DNA of 64,000 nucleotides from an uncultured Flavobacteriales bacterium (GTDB lineage: Bacteria; Bacteroidota; Bacteroidia; Palsa-965). The notes under the pieces are model-generated. The model saw only the letters and a program-made list of their open reading frames with translations. It was not told the DNA's origin and searched no databases. Shown here piece after piece: positions 50,264 through 61,151 of the stretch (the stretch's first letter is position 1; every line of letters begins with the position of its first letter). The position numbers and the translations under genes are program-made. The stretch spans positions 1 to 64,000 of the forward strand of contig CAIQQJ010000059.1 of the NCBI GenBank assembly GCA_903873905.1. The letters run 5' to 3'.

Positions 50264-52549
50264 ATGAAAAAATCGCTCCTCTTACTTCTGCTGATTCCCT
50301 TTACAACTATTTCCGCTCAAGAAAAAATGTTGACAACAGAAAATTGTGTGTTCGCCAATCGCGATGGGCTTACCCCTCAACGCCTAACACAACTGAATTG
50401 GATTATCGGAACAGTTGATTATTATTTCATTGACAAAACGAGCGGAACGGAAACTTTGGTCCGTTCAAAAGCTTCAGAAAAAGGAACTGCGAAAAAAGTA
50501 ATTGACCTCAATGAATTGAATGATCTGCTGCGTAAGATAAACATCACTGGAGTTACTGTACAAGCAAGTTTTCCTTCCATCACTTGGACATCAGCAAGTA
50601 CATTTTCTTTTGAAATTGAAAAGTCAGTTTTTGTTTACAGCACCTCTACAAAAAAACTAAGTGCAAGTACCATAAAACTTTTTCCTAACGGTGCAGAAAA
50701 TTTTGATGCTACCAAAGGAGATATAAATATTGCATTCACAGTCGACAACAATCTGTTCATCAAACACAAAACAAATTCAACCGAACCAAGTGGTGATGGA
50801 ACAAAAATATTGACCGTAAGCGACGACAAAGACATCAATATTGTCAATGGAAAATCAGTTCATCGTGAAGAGTTCGGAATTTCAAAAGGAACTTTTTGGT
50901 CACCTGATGGAAATCTTTTAGCCTATTACAAAATGGACCAAACCATGGTAACAGATTATCCGATCATGGATTTGACAAAACAACCTGCACAAGCGCGCAT
51001 GATAAAATATCCTATGGCAGGAGGAACTTCGCATCAAGTTATCGTGATGGTTTATAATGTTGCCAATGGAAAAACAGTTCATTTAAAAACCGAAGGTCCG
51101 AAAGACCAATACCTCACCAACATCGCTTGGAGTCCCGACAATAAATTTGTTTACATCGCAGTTTTGAATCGCGATCAAAATCATTTGTGGTTGAATCGTT
51201 ATTCTGCAGAGACGGGCGCATTTGATAAAACACTATTTGAAGAAACCGATCCTAAATATGTTCATCCAATGCATCCGATGGAATTTGTTACTGCACATTC
51301 GAATGAATTCATTTGGCAGAGACAATTATGCAGTGCGGAAAATCCGTACGGACTGAATGAAATTATTCTTTTCAATACCGATGGGAAACTCCTTCAACAC
51401 TTAACCCTATTTCCTCCCAATCCAAATGCGAAATTCATGCAACCAGGAAACGTGACAGACGTTTACGGATGTGATCTCAAAGGAGATGTTCTCTATTTTC
51501 AAGCTAGTCCAATTAACACCTGTGAAAAAGCGCTTTATTCCGTAACACTTCACTCGACAGCACCCGAATTAAAAAAACTTTCGAATGAAATTGGTACACA
51601 CACTGGAATTTTCTCTGATGATAAAAAATATTACATCGATACTTATTCGAATGTTGACATACCATGCATCCAATCCATTTATGATAATTCAGGCAAGCAA
51701 ATAAAAATTCTACTTATGTCAGCCAATCCACTCGTCAACATTGCTCCTAATGTTAGACTTGACATGAATTATTTCAAAGGCAGCATTCGCATTAAATTAT
51801 TTACAATTAAATCAGCTGATGGAGAAACGGAACTCTGGTGCAGAATGATTCTTCCTTCGAATTTTGATTCCACAAAAAAATACCGCACCATGACTTATGT
51901 TTACAACGGACCGAACGTTCAGTTGGTAACCAACAGTTGGATGGGCGGAGCAGATTATTTCCAATACTACATGGCACAACAAGGATTTGTTGTTTTCACT
52001 GTTGATGGAAGAGGTTCCGACAATCGCGGAATGAAATTCGAGCAAGCAACATTTCAACATTTGGGTAATCAGGAAATGGCCGATCAAGAAAAAGGAAATC
52101 AATATTTGCGTTCCTTAAAATATGTTGATGCCACTCGAATGTCAGTTTTTGGATGGAGCTTCGGTGGATTCATGACCACTTCCTTGATGACACGCAAACC
52201 TGATTTATACAAATGCGGTGTTGCTGGTGGACCAGTTATCGATTGGAGTTATTATGAAATAATGTACACTGAGCGTTATATGGATACACCACAAACAAAT
52301 CCATTAGGATACAAAGAAGCTTGCCTCACGAATTATGCAGGAAGTTTGAAAGGAAAATTAATGCAGATACACGGAACTTCCGATGATGTTGTGGTTTGGC
52401 AACACAGTTTGCTATTTCAAAAAGCCTGCGTAGATAAAAATGTGCAATGCGATTATTATGTTTATCCTGGTCACTTGCACAACGTACGCGGAAAAGACAG
52501 AGTGAATTTATATGACAAGATTAGTCAGTATATTATTTCCAATACCTGA
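50264..52549 (+). CDS. S9 family peptidase (DPP-IV-like)
   Basis: SPDGNLLAYYKMD; YNGPNVQLV; DGRGSDNRG; FGWSFGGFMT; GTSDDVVVWQHS. Confidence 0.95.
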   Translation: MKKSLLLLLLIPFTTISAQEKMLTTENCVFANRDGLTPQRLTQLNWIIGTVDYYFIDKTSGTETLVRSKASEKGTAKKVIDLNELNDLLRKINITGVTVQASFPSITWTSASTFSFEIEKSVFVYSTSTKKLSASTIKLFPNGAENFDATKGDINIAFTVDNNLFIKHKTNSTEPSGDGTKILTVSDDKDINIVNGKSVHREEFGISKGTFWSPDGNLLAYYKMDQTMVTDYPIMDLTKQPAQARMIKYPMAGGTSHQVIVMVYNVANGKTVHLKTEGPKDQYLTNIAWSPDNKFVYIAVLNRDQNHLWLNRYSAETGAFDKTLFEETDPKYVHPMHPMEFVTAHSNEFIWQRQLCSAENPYGLNEIILFNTDGKLLQHLTLFPPNPNAKFMQPGNVTDVYGCDLKGDVLYFQASPINTCEKALYSVTLHSTAPELKKLSNEIGTHTGIFSDDKKYYIDTYSNVDIPCIQSIYDNSGKQIKILLMSANPLVNIAPNVRLDMNYFKGSIRIKLFTIKSADGETELWCRMILPSNFDSTKKYRTMTYVYNGPNVQLVTNSWMGGADYFQYYMAQQGFVVFTVDGRGSDNRGMKFEQATFQHLGNQEMADQEKGNQYLRSLKYVDATRMSVFGWSFGGFMTTSLMTRKPDLYKCGVAGGPVIDWSYYEIMYTERYMDTPQTNPLGYKEACLTNYAGSLKGKLMQIHGTSDDVVVWQHSLLFQKACVDKNVQCDYYVYPGHLHNVRGKDRVNLYDKISQYIISNT

Positions 52550-52552
52550 CTT

Positions 52553-52652
52553 CGATACATTTTTTGTCAGACGATTTCATCATACTGAATGATCTTTGTC
52601 AGCTGATAACCTTATTCTTTCCCAATACTTCCTCTGACAAAAAAATGTATCG
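52553..52652. repeat. About 100-nt element with 19/20-nt near-perfect terminal inverted repeats (family 2-like)
   Basis: CGATACATTTTTTGTCAGA ... TCTGACAAAAAAATGTATCG. Confidence 0.85.
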
Positions 52653-52654
52653 AT

Positions 52655-53776
52655 TCACATCATCTGATACCACCGATTTGCTTTCATCTTATGCACGAAT
52701 TTACCATGCGGTGCTCGGAATCGATAACCTAGATTTATATCGCCTGCAAAGTAAGTTGTCGTTACCTTAATTTGATTTGAATTGTATTTATTAATATCGT
52801 ACCTACCGGTAATGGAATAAAACCATCTCTTCCCATTCAATCCAATTGCAATTCTAAAATCATTTGCTACTCCTACTTTCCAATAATCCGCGGGTTCACT
52901 TCCCTGACTGGTTTTAATTGTCCGATGTTGAAAATCCAATCCACTGGTAAAAGTTGCATTTGCATACAACGTTTTCCATAATACAAGATTGTACGAATAT
53001 CCAGGTCCGATTGAAATTCCAGAAACCTTGAAGTAATTCAACTTGCCATATTCCAAAAATAAAGATTGTGCGGAACTTGGAATAAAAGAGGAATCGGTAG
53101 TCAATAAATTTTGATAAATATTATTCAACAACAAAAATGACCCAGCTGATTTCAATTGGCGTTGTGTATTGTAGTAGGCAGAGGAATAGGAAAAATGTTT
53201 CTTGTTGAAGATGAAAATCGTTTTAACACGAAGGGACCGAACATTCATTGAGGGATTTTGAAGAAACACACCCGTTGAGTCAAATGCCAACGTATCATAC
53301 ATTCTGGAATTGGGATAATAAAAACCTTTGTAATTCCTGTAACTACTCTCTACTCGAAAGCGATAAGCGCTGAAAGATAAATTCACGGCCTTGTGTGTTG
53401 TGGTCCCATATTTATGAATTTGATCGTCTGTCGCTTCTGATTTTCCCAAACCAAATGACAATGAAATTTTATCGAAATCTATCGACACTCCCGGTGACCA
53501 ATTTGTTCCTGCTTTCAGTTGAGGTGCTCCCCATCCCAAAGTGTCGGTTGACATTAATTGCGAAAAAGTAAAATCATATTCCCGATAAGATTGTCCTAGC
53601 GTAACAATGAATTTATCAGGGAAAGTCCGAATGTAGTTGGTGTCTTTTGTATTCCATTTTGTAATCAAGGTATCAAAATGGGAATGCTGAATGCCAACCG
53701 AAACTTCTTGAGCGGATACAGAATGAATTATTATGTAAAAAAGAAAAATGGAAATTAAATGGCGGTGAAATTTCAT
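52655..53776 (-). CDS. DUF4421-like outer-membrane protein
   Basis: MKFHRHLISIFLFYIIIHSVSAQ signal peptide; beta-strand-rich; family from memory. Confidence 0.6.
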   Translation of the reverse strand: MKFHRHLISIFLFYIIIHSVSAQEVSVGIQHSHFDTLITKWNTKDTNYIRTFPDKFIVTLGQSYREYDFTFSQLMSTDTLGWGAPQLKAGTNWSPGVSIDFDKISLSFGLGKSEATDDQIHKYGTTTHKAVNLSFSAYRFRVESSYRNYKGFYYPNSRMYDTLAFDSTGVFLQNPSMNVRSLRVKTIFIFNKKHFSYSSAYYNTQRQLKSAGSFLLLNNIYQNLLTTDSSFIPSSAQSLFLEYGKLNYFKVSGISIGPGYSYNLVLWKTLYANATFTSGLDFQHRTIKTSQGSEPADYWKVGVANDFRIAIGLNGKRWFYSITGRYDINKYNSNQIKVTTTYFAGDINLGYRFRAPHGKFVHKMKANRWYQMM

Positions 53777-53819
53777 TGTTATTTTGTTGAGCAATGTGAA
53801 TTTACAAATTTCCAGCAAA

Positions 53820-54026
53820 TTATTCCATAACAATTGTATCTCCGTCCACTTCTATTTTATCACCCACACGAAGTTTCGCCCGCTTTCGGTATTCGATTTC
53901 ACCATTCAATTTCACCAAACCATCCTCCACAATAATTTTCGCGTGACCACCCGTTTCTGCAATGCCAAGAACTTTTAGCAATTGAATTAGCTCGATAAAT
54001 TCACCTTTGATTTTAAAGTTTTGCAT
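53820..54026 (-). CDS. S4-domain RNA-binding protein (YaaA/RlbA-like)
   Basis: FKIKGEFIELIQLLKVLGIAETGGHAKIIVEDGLVKLNGEIEYRKRAKLRVGD. Confidence 0.9.
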   Translation of the reverse strand: MQNFKIKGEFIELIQLLKVLGIAETGGHAKIIVEDGLVKLNGEIEYRKRAKLRVGDKIEVDGDTIVME

Positions 54027-54506
54027 AGGATAGTTGAAAATGATTTTATTTCGATTTATTTGAATGACAATTTTTCTTTAAAACTTTTGCTAAAAAAAAT
54101 TATTGTGCAAGGTAATAAGTTTCGAGTTCATTGTTTTTTCAAAAAATCATCTATGAAAAACCTCCAAACCTCAAAATTCAAATCAGTAAAGTGAATTTAG
54201 GTCCAGTTTGATGTTAAAAGGATTTAATTACATGTGATCAATATCAAAATGCATTGTGCTCAGTATCACATTAAATATAGGACCTACACAATACATTTGA
54301 GGTGACTAGTACAAAAATAAATCTAGTTATAGGTTGTGTTTTTTATTGTCAACTATTAGTTGTTGCATTGATAGGGTCAGTGCATTCACGGGGGTAATCC
54401 CATGTAGATTTTAACGTATTAATAATACCATAATCAAATGAGAAAGACTTATTTTCCTATATTTGAGGCTGAATTTTTTTTTTGCAAAAACCCCAAACCC
54501 CTTCCA

Positions 54507-57017
54507 ATGAAAAAAAAATCTTACAATGTGAGGACGCTCTCACGATCATTATTAGTATTTGTACTGAGCTTTGCTAGCTTGATGTCAAGTGGACAAACCT
54601 TGGTTGATTTTAATGCCGCCATTCTAAGTGGAATTTCACCACAATTGCCTTATAATTCAGTAACTGCAAATTTGAATTCGACTGCAATTACTAGATCATC
54701 TCTGACTTCCGCAACTGCAACCGCCGGCTTTGGTTCTAGTTCTTGGCCGACAACAGCTTCAGCGCCAACAAGTGCAAAATTCTTGACCTTCACTCTGACG
54801 GCAACAGCAGCACATGTCATAAATCTTGGAGGAGCCACACTATCTTTTGGTATTTCGAGAAGCGGAGTAGGTCCTACAATTGCATATATCTATTCTAGTG
54901 TTTCAGGCTATTCAAGTACAGCCAATGTATTGAACACAACCACACCCATCGCATCACTGCCAACAGTTTCGACTGTCAATTATGTTTTCCCTTCAACAGG
55001 TGCCTACGACAATCTTTCTACAGTCACAATACATATCTATGCAGATGTAGCTGGATCTTCAGCTGGCATTCTGTACCTAAAAAATCCTTCATCAGGAAAT
55101 ATTAGAATTTCTGGAGGTTCAGTTACCTCGTGCATTCCTGTTTTCTCCTTAATTTCAAGCAATAGTCCAATTTGTTCAGGTTCAACACTCAACCTAACTT
55201 CAACTGCAACCTCTGGAATAACTCCTATTACTTATTCATGGTCAGGACCCAATGGATTTGCTTCATCCAGCCAGAATCCAAGTATACCTTCAGCTACAAC
55301 TGCTGCTGTTGGAACATATTCGGTAACGGCTTCAAATTCTTGTGGAACCTCACCGTCCAGCACAACCAATGTTGCGGTCAGTTCAATTGTTATGACGGCA
55401 TTGTCCCAAACAAATATTTCTTGCAATAACGGATCAAATGGCTCAGCCAGTGTAAATACCGCAAGTGGTGGTCAAGGTTCATACACCTATAATTGGACAC
55501 CTGGTAATCCAATTGGGGATGGCACTACTACCGTTTCTGGACTTACTGTCGGAACGTATACTTGCAACGTAACTGATGGAATCGGTTGTATGGCAACACA
55601 ACCATTTAATATTACTCAACCATCTGCTATTGCCCTAACTTTAAATGGAACAAATGCAACATGCGCTAATAATGATGGGTCTGCAACTGTCTCTGCTTCC
55701 GGTGGAGCTGGAGGTTATACATATTTATGGATGCCTGGTGCATCAACATCAGCAAATCCAACTGGACTTTCTGCCGCAACATATACCTGTACAGTTACAG
55801 ATATCAATTCTTGCTCCAATTCAGGAACAGTTCTTATCACTGCCGCATCAGTATGCCTTACACAGTTAAATGCAGCATCGTGTGGAGCTACTTTAACTGC
55901 TTTGAATCAACCAATTTATTGTAACGCAGTAGCTGGTGCGACAAACTACCAGTACACTTTTAAGCAGGGTGCAACAACCGTTGCGCTGTATACTCGCGGT
56001 AATTATTTAACGAATTGCATCTTATCAACAATTCCATCTCTCCAATATGCTCAAACCTATCAGGTGACTGTTAGTTCTTATGTTGGAGGTAATTGGAGTA
56101 GTTTTGGGCCAAGTTGTAATGTAACCACTCCAGCTTTCCCTGCTGGGCACGTCAGCGCTGGGTCTTGTGGAATCACTCTAACTTCACTTGCTACGCCTAT
56201 TTATTGCAATACTGTAATTGGCGCAACAAATTATGAATGGAAATTCATGCAAGGTGCAACACTAATTGGAACCTATCAAAGGGGTAATTGGCTTACAGAC
56301 ATTACACCTACTAATGTTAACAGCCTGTCATACGGACAATCATACGATGTATACGTCCGAGCGCAAGAGGGCGGAATTTGGGGACCTTTCGGAACTTCTT
56401 GTGCATTAACTACTCCTGCTTTTCCTTCTACGCAGGTTGGTTCAACTTGGTGTAATAGTTCTGTAACTAATCTGAGTTCTGGTATTTCTTGCAATATTGT
56501 TTTAGGTGCTACAAATTATCAATGGAAGGCGGAAAAGGGTGCATTTTCCTCAATAGTGAATCGTGGCAGCAACCTAAATAATTGGAGATTGTCTTGGAAT
56601 GTTGGAACCACTATAAACACAACATACAATGTTTCAGTACGTGCAATGGTCGGGGGTGTTTGGGGAACTTTTGGACCTGTTTGCACTATTTACGTTGGGC
56701 CGAATTTATTGCCACAATTTCCTGGAGATAATATTGTTCCGAGTGAAGTCCGACTTGCAAACCCAGATGTGAATTTTGGAAGTGATGAATCTTCGATATC
56801 AGTTTTCCCAAACCCATTCTCCGAAAACATCACAGTAACAACTGATGCAGATGTTCAGAGTCTTTCCATTTACAATTCATTTGGAGAACTTGTCCGAATG
56901 GTAGAAATCAAGAATGGTACTGCTGAAATAAGTCTTGGAGATTTGGCGAATGGCATTTATTTGATCCAAGCAAAAACAGCAAATGGAATGCTCACTAAGC
57001 GAGTTATAAAACAATAA
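54507..57017 (+). CDS. Secreted T9SS (type A) protein with SprB-like repeats and three tandem GATNY...FGP(S/V)C modules
   Basis: SprB-like repeats (ISCNNGSNGSASVNTASGGQGSYTYNWTP); three about 85-aa modules; C-terminal ISVFPNPFSENITVTTDADVQSLSIYNSFGEL. Confidence 0.88.
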   Translation: MKKKSYNVRTLSRSLLVFVLSFASLMSSGQTLVDFNAAILSGISPQLPYNSVTANLNSTAITRSSLTSATATAGFGSSSWPTTASAPTSAKFLTFTLTATAAHVINLGGATLSFGISRSGVGPTIAYIYSSVSGYSSTANVLNTTTPIASLPTVSTVNYVFPSTGAYDNLSTVTIHIYADVAGSSAGILYLKNPSSGNIRISGGSVTSCIPVFSLISSNSPICSGSTLNLTSTATSGITPITYSWSGPNGFASSSQNPSIPSATTAAVGTYSVTASNSCGTSPSSTTNVAVSSIVMTALSQTNISCNNGSNGSASVNTASGGQGSYTYNWTPGNPIGDGTTTVSGLTVGTYTCNVTDGIGCMATQPFNITQPSAIALTLNGTNATCANNDGSATVSASGGAGGYTYLWMPGASTSANPTGLSAATYTCTVTDINSCSNSGTVLITAASVCLTQLNAASCGATLTALNQPIYCNAVAGATNYQYTFKQGATTVALYTRGNYLTNCILSTIPSLQYAQTYQVTVSSYVGGNWSSFGPSCNVTTPAFPAGHVSAGSCGITLTSLATPIYCNTVIGATNYEWKFMQGATLIGTYQRGNWLTDITPTNVNSLSYGQSYDVYVRAQEGGIWGPFGTSCALTTPAFPSTQVGSTWCNSSVTNLSSGISCNIVLGATNYQWKAEKGAFSSIVNRGSNLNNWRLSWNVGTTINTTYNVSVRAMVGGVWGTFGPVCTIYVGPNLLPQFPGDNIVPSEVRLANPDVNFGSDESSISVFPNPFSENITVTTDADVQSLSIYNSFGELVRMVEIKNGTAEISLGDLANGIYLIQAKTANGMLTKRVIKQ

Positions 57018-57037
57018 TTTTCATTAATAACATATCA

Positions 57038-57078
57038 GCATAAAAAAGCGGGAAGAATATCTTCCCGCTTTTTTATGC
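57038..57078 (+). terminator. Strong bidirectional-looking terminator hairpin
   Basis: GCATAAAAAAGCGGGAAGA ata TCTTCCCGCTTTTTTATGC. Confidence 0.92.
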
Positions 57079-57125
57079 TATTAATTTTTCAGTAACCTTG
57101 TTATTTTGAAAACACTTTTCAAACC

Positions 57126-59393
57126 TCACGCCTTCACCCCAGCCCGAATAATATTCAGCGCACCACCCGCTTTAAACCACTCAATCTGCTGTTCATTGTA
57201 AGTATGATTCACTGAAATCTCTTCCTTACTTCCATCAGCATGATTCAATACCAATGTCAGAGGTTTATTAGGAGCAAATGAATTCAATCCAACAATGTCA
57301 ATTGAATCATCCTCTATGATTTTGTTGTAATCTTCTTTGTTAGCAAATGTCAACGCCAACATTCCCTGTTTTTTCAAATTCGTCTCGTGAATACGTGCGA
57401 ATGATTTCACAAGTACGGCGCGTACACCCAAGAAACGCGGCTCCATCGCAGCATGCTCACGTGAAGAGCCTTCTCCGTAATTTTCATCACCCACTACAAT
57501 CGACCCGATTCCTTTTGCTTTGTAATCGCGCTGAACTTTAGGAACAGAATCGTATGCACCAGTCAATTGATTTTTTACGTTGTCGGTTTTTTCATTGAAG
57601 AAATTTACTGCACCAATCAACATGTTGTTGGAAATATTATCGAGGTGACCACGATATTTCAACCATGGACCAGCCATAGAAATATGATCCGTTGTACATT
57701 TTCCTTTTGCCTTGATCAACAATTTCAAACCTTTCAAATCAATACCCTCCCATGCTGTAAATGGATCCAACAATTGAAGACGATCTGATGTTGCTGAAAC
57801 TTTTATTACAACACCACTTCCATCAGCAGCTGGTTGTTGGTAACCGGCATCCTCAACAGCAAATCCTTTTTTCGGCAGCTCATCTCCTTTTGGTTCGTCC
57901 AATTTTACTTTTTCTCCTTTATCATTAATCAGAAAATCAGTAATCGGATTGAAAGTCAAATCTCCTGCGATTGCCAATGCTGTTACCATTTCAGGTGAAG
58001 CAACAAATGCCATCGTGTTCGGATTTCCATCAGCACGTTTCGCAAAATTTCTATTGAAAGAATGAACGATAGTATTTTTCTCTTGCTTCTCCGCTCCCAT
58101 TCTATCCCACATTCCAATGCAAGGTCCACAAGCATTCGTGAATATTTTTGCACCAATGGATTCAAACACATCCACAAATCCATCACGTTGAATCGTAAAT
58201 CGAATTTGTTCAGAACCCGGGTTAATCAAAAAATCCGCTTTTGCTTTTAATCCTTTTTCCTTTACTTGTTTCGCAACAGAAACAGCACGGGAGATATCTT
58301 CATAAGAAGAATTTGTGCAAGAGCCAATCAAACCAACTTCAACCTTCACAGGCCAGTTGTTTTGTTTCACAACTTCTTTCATTTTGGAAATTGGCGTTGC
58401 CAAATCCGGAGTGAAAGGTCCGTTCAAATGCGGTTCCAATTCCGACAAATTGATTTCAATAACCTCATCAAAATAACTGGAAGGGTCTGCATAAACTTCG
58501 TTGTCGCCAGTGAGATGTTCTTTCACACCATCAGCTAATTTCGCAACCTCTGCTCTTCCTGTTGCATTCAAATAACGCGACATCGATTCATCGTAACCGA
58601 ATGTTGAAGTTGTAGCTCCAATTTCAGCACCCATATTGCAGATGGTTCCTTTTCCTGTGCAAGACATTGATGTTGCACCTTCTCCAAAATATTCTACAAT
58701 TGCTCCAGTTCCACCTTTTACTGTAAGAATTCCTGCAACTTTCAAAATCACATCTTTCGGTGCAGTCCAACCCGATAATTTTCCTGTCAATTTTATGCCT
58801 ATCAATTTTGGAAATTTTAATTCCCAAGGAAGTCCTGCCATGACATCACACGCATCAGCTCCTCCAACACCAATCGCAATCATTCCTAATCCACCTGCAT
58901 TCACTGTATGTGAATCGGTTCCAATCATCATGCCACCTGGAAACGCGTAGTTTTCTAATACAACTTGGTGAATGATACCTGCACCTGGTTTCCAAAATCC
59001 AATTCCATATTTATTCGAAACGGAAGCAAGAAAATCATAAACTTCTTTGCTTTCGTTATTCGCTACTGCCAAATCTGCTGTCGCTCCATTTTTTGCTGTA
59101 ATCAAATGATCGCAATGTACTGTAGAAGGAACCGCCACTTTTTTTCTTCCTGCTTGCATGAATTGCAACAAAGCCATTTGCGCAGTTGCATCTTGCATCG
59201 CCACACGATCCGGATTAAAATCAACGTAATCTTTTCCACGACCAAATGCATTCGATGGAAGATTTTCTGCAAGATGTGCGTAAAGAATTTTTTCTGTGAG
59301 TGTAAGTGGACGTCCTACTAATTTACGTGCCGCTTCCACTCTAGCAGGAAGTGCCGAATACAATCGCTTAATCATTTCAAGATCGAAAACCAT
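57126..59393 (-). CDS. acnA: Aconitate hydratase
   Basis: [43 protein letters not shown]. Confidence 0.96.
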   Translation of the reverse strand: MVFDLEMIKRLYSALPARVEAARKLVGRPLTLTEKILYAHLAENLPSNAFGRGKDYVDFNPDRVAMQDATAQMALLQFMQAGRKKVAVPSTVHCDHLITAKNGATADLAVANNESKEVYDFLASVSNKYGIGFWKPGAGIIHQVVLENYAFPGGMMIGTDSHTVNAGGLGMIAIGVGGADACDVMAGLPWELKFPKLIGIKLTGKLSGWTAPKDVILKVAGILTVKGGTGAIVEYFGEGATSMSCTGKGTICNMGAEIGATTSTFGYDESMSRYLNATGRAEVAKLADGVKEHLTGDNEVYADPSSYFDEVIEINLSELEPHLNGPFTPDLATPISKMKEVVKQNNWPVKVEVGLIGSCTNSSYEDISRAVSVAKQVKEKGLKAKADFLINPGSEQIRFTIQRDGFVDVFESIGAKIFTNACGPCIGMWDRMGAEKQEKNTIVHSFNRNFAKRADGNPNTMAFVASPEMVTALAIAGDLTFNPITDFLINDKGEKVKLDEPKGDELPKKGFAVEDAGYQQPAADGSGVVIKVSATSDRLQLLDPFTAWEGIDLKGLKLLIKAKGKCTTDHISMAGPWLKYRGHLDNISNNMLIGAVNFFNEKTDNVKNQLTGAYDSVPKVQRDYKAKGIGSIVVGDENYGEGSSREHAAMEPRFLGVRAVLVKSFARIHETNLKKQGMLALTFANKEDYNKIIEDDSIDIVGLNSFAPNKPLTLVLNHADGSKEEISVNHTYNEQQIEWFKAGGALNIIRAGVKA

Positions 59394-59711
59394 TTTTGAT
59401 AGATTTTAATTTCTTATTCCGTTAATTCAATTGCCAAATTTACAAATTCGCTAGTTGCTAGAATAAGTTTTTTATGAGAATTTCTCGAATGAGGAGCGGA
59501 CCAAAAGTGCAAAAATGTTTTTCATGTCCTGCTTTCCGTTACAAATCCTCGTTCAGCCCACAAACCACGCCACTGCGGCTTTTCCCCAAAGAGACCACTA
59601 TGCTACACTACGATCAGGGCTAAATTCAATTCATTCGGATCAAAACTTTTTCACCCCATTCCCATGTCCCAAGTCCCAAGTCTCGCTTCTATTAGGTAAT
59701 TTTACTTCCAA

Positions 59712-60950
59712 ATGAATTCCTCATTTCGAGAAAATTTTCGAGTTGCATTATCCTCCATAAGAGGACAATCACTTCGTGCATTTCTTACTATCTTAATTAT
59801 CGCTCTTGGAATTGGCGCACTCGTTGGAATCCTAACTTCCATTGATGTGATGAAAACTTCGCTCACCAGCAATTTCACTAGCATGGGCGCAAACACATTC
59901 ACAATTAGAAATAGGGAATTTAGAATTCGTATTGGACGCGGTGGAAAAAAACCAAAAAAATTCCGTCCAATTACTTTCAAGGAAGCAATGGAATTTTCAG
60001 ATCGATTTGATTTCCCAGGTACCGTTTCTGTTTCCACAATGGCGTCAATGGCTTCAACATTGAAATACAAATCGGAAAAAACAAATCCAAATATTCAAGT
60101 CCTTGGAGTGGATCAAAATTATCTTGCCACTTCCGGTTATGAAATCGAAAGAGGACGGAATTTTTCACGACTCGAAGCCACGAGCGGTGCGCATGTCGCA
60201 CTCATTGGCCATGATTTGATTTTAACGCTTTTCAAAAAGGAAGATCCAATAGGAAAAGAAATTTCCGTTGGCGCAGGAAAATATTTGATTATCGGAACAT
60301 TAAAACCAAAAGGAAGTGCAATGGGTTTTGGTGGCGATAAAACAGCCATGTTGCCAATAGAAAATGTGCGTCAATATTTTTCAAGACCCGACATGACATT
60401 TACCATCAGTGTACTTTCAAGAGACGCCAGATTGATGGAGGCAACGATAAGCAATGCAACTGGCCTCTTTCGAATCATCCGAAAAGTAAACATTGGTGAT
60501 GATGAAAATTTTGACATCATCAAGAGCGATAGTTTTGCATCTGCACTTTTTGAGGATCTGAAATACGTAACGATTGGTGCAACAATAATCGGAATCATTA
60601 CACTACTTGGTGCTGCAATAGGCTTAATGAATATTATGTTGGTTTCCGTTACAGAACGTACGCGAGAAATAGGAATCAGAAAAGCATTAGGTGCAACAAG
60701 ATCTTCCATCCGAAATCAATTCCTCACTGAAGCAATTGTCATTTGTCAATTCGGCGGACTGTTCGGTGTTCTCCTCGCAATGATTATCGGACTTCTAATT
60801 TCTTTCTCAATGAATTCCCCTTTCGTAATGCCTTGGGCTTGGATTATTTTAGGCTTTACAATTTGTTTTTGCGTCGGACTTATTTCCGGAATTTATCCAG
60901 CCATCAAAGCTTCTAGATTAGATCCTATCGAAGCGCTTCGTTACGAATAA
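59712..60950 (+). CDS. MacB-type ABC transporter permease
   Basis: MacB_PCD N-terminal domain; VTERTREIGIRKALGATRSSIRNQFLTEA; C-terminal GIYPAIKASRLDPIEALRYE. Confidence 0.95.
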   Translation: MNSSFRENFRVALSSIRGQSLRAFLTILIIALGIGALVGILTSIDVMKTSLTSNFTSMGANTFTIRNREFRIRIGRGGKKPKKFRPITFKEAMEFSDRFDFPGTVSVSTMASMASTLKYKSEKTNPNIQVLGVDQNYLATSGYEIERGRNFSRLEATSGAHVALIGHDLILTLFKKEDPIGKEISVGAGKYLIIGTLKPKGSAMGFGGDKTAMLPIENVRQYFSRPDMTFTISVLSRDARLMEATISNATGLFRIIRKVNIGDDENFDIIKSDSFASALFEDLKYVTIGATIIGIITLLGAAIGLMNIMLVSVTERTREIGIRKALGATRSSIRNQFLTEAIVICQFGGLFGVLLAMIIGLLISFSMNSPFVMPWAWIILGFTICFCVGLISGIYPAIKASRLDPIEALRYE

Positions 60951-60985
60951 TTTTATTTTATTCAATTTCACTATTCAATATTTTT

Positions 60986-61098
60986 GGGGCGTGTCCCTTT
61001 GGGTCGGGCTTTCCGCTGCAAGTCCTCAGCCGTGGTGTCGGGTTTACAAACCCTACACCACGTCTTCCGGGCTTTCCACTACAATCCCTCACGCAAAA
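60986..61098 (+). repeat. Modular intergenic element family 1, copy G
   Basis: GGGGCGTGTCC-CTTTG-GGTCGGGCTTTCCGCTGCAAGTCC-TCAGCCGTGGTGTCGGGTTTACAAACCCTACACCACGTCTTCC-GGGCTTTCCACTACAATCCCTCACGCAAAA. Confidence 0.94.
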
Positions 61099-61116
61099 GA
61101 AAATATATTCAAATAA

Positions 61117-61146
61117 AAAATCCCCTCGATTGCTCGAAGGGATTTT
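61117..61146 (-). terminator. Terminator downstream of rplI
   Basis: AAAATCCC c TCGA ttgc TCGA a GGGATTTT. Confidence 0.85.
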
Positions 61147-61151
61147 AAATT

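Noticed and set aside
59520-59640. Possible eighth family 1 copy (GCTTTCCGTTACAAATCCTCG...)
   Set aside because: Only a fragment matches; core ends GCGTG/CACGC not recognisable, so not counted.
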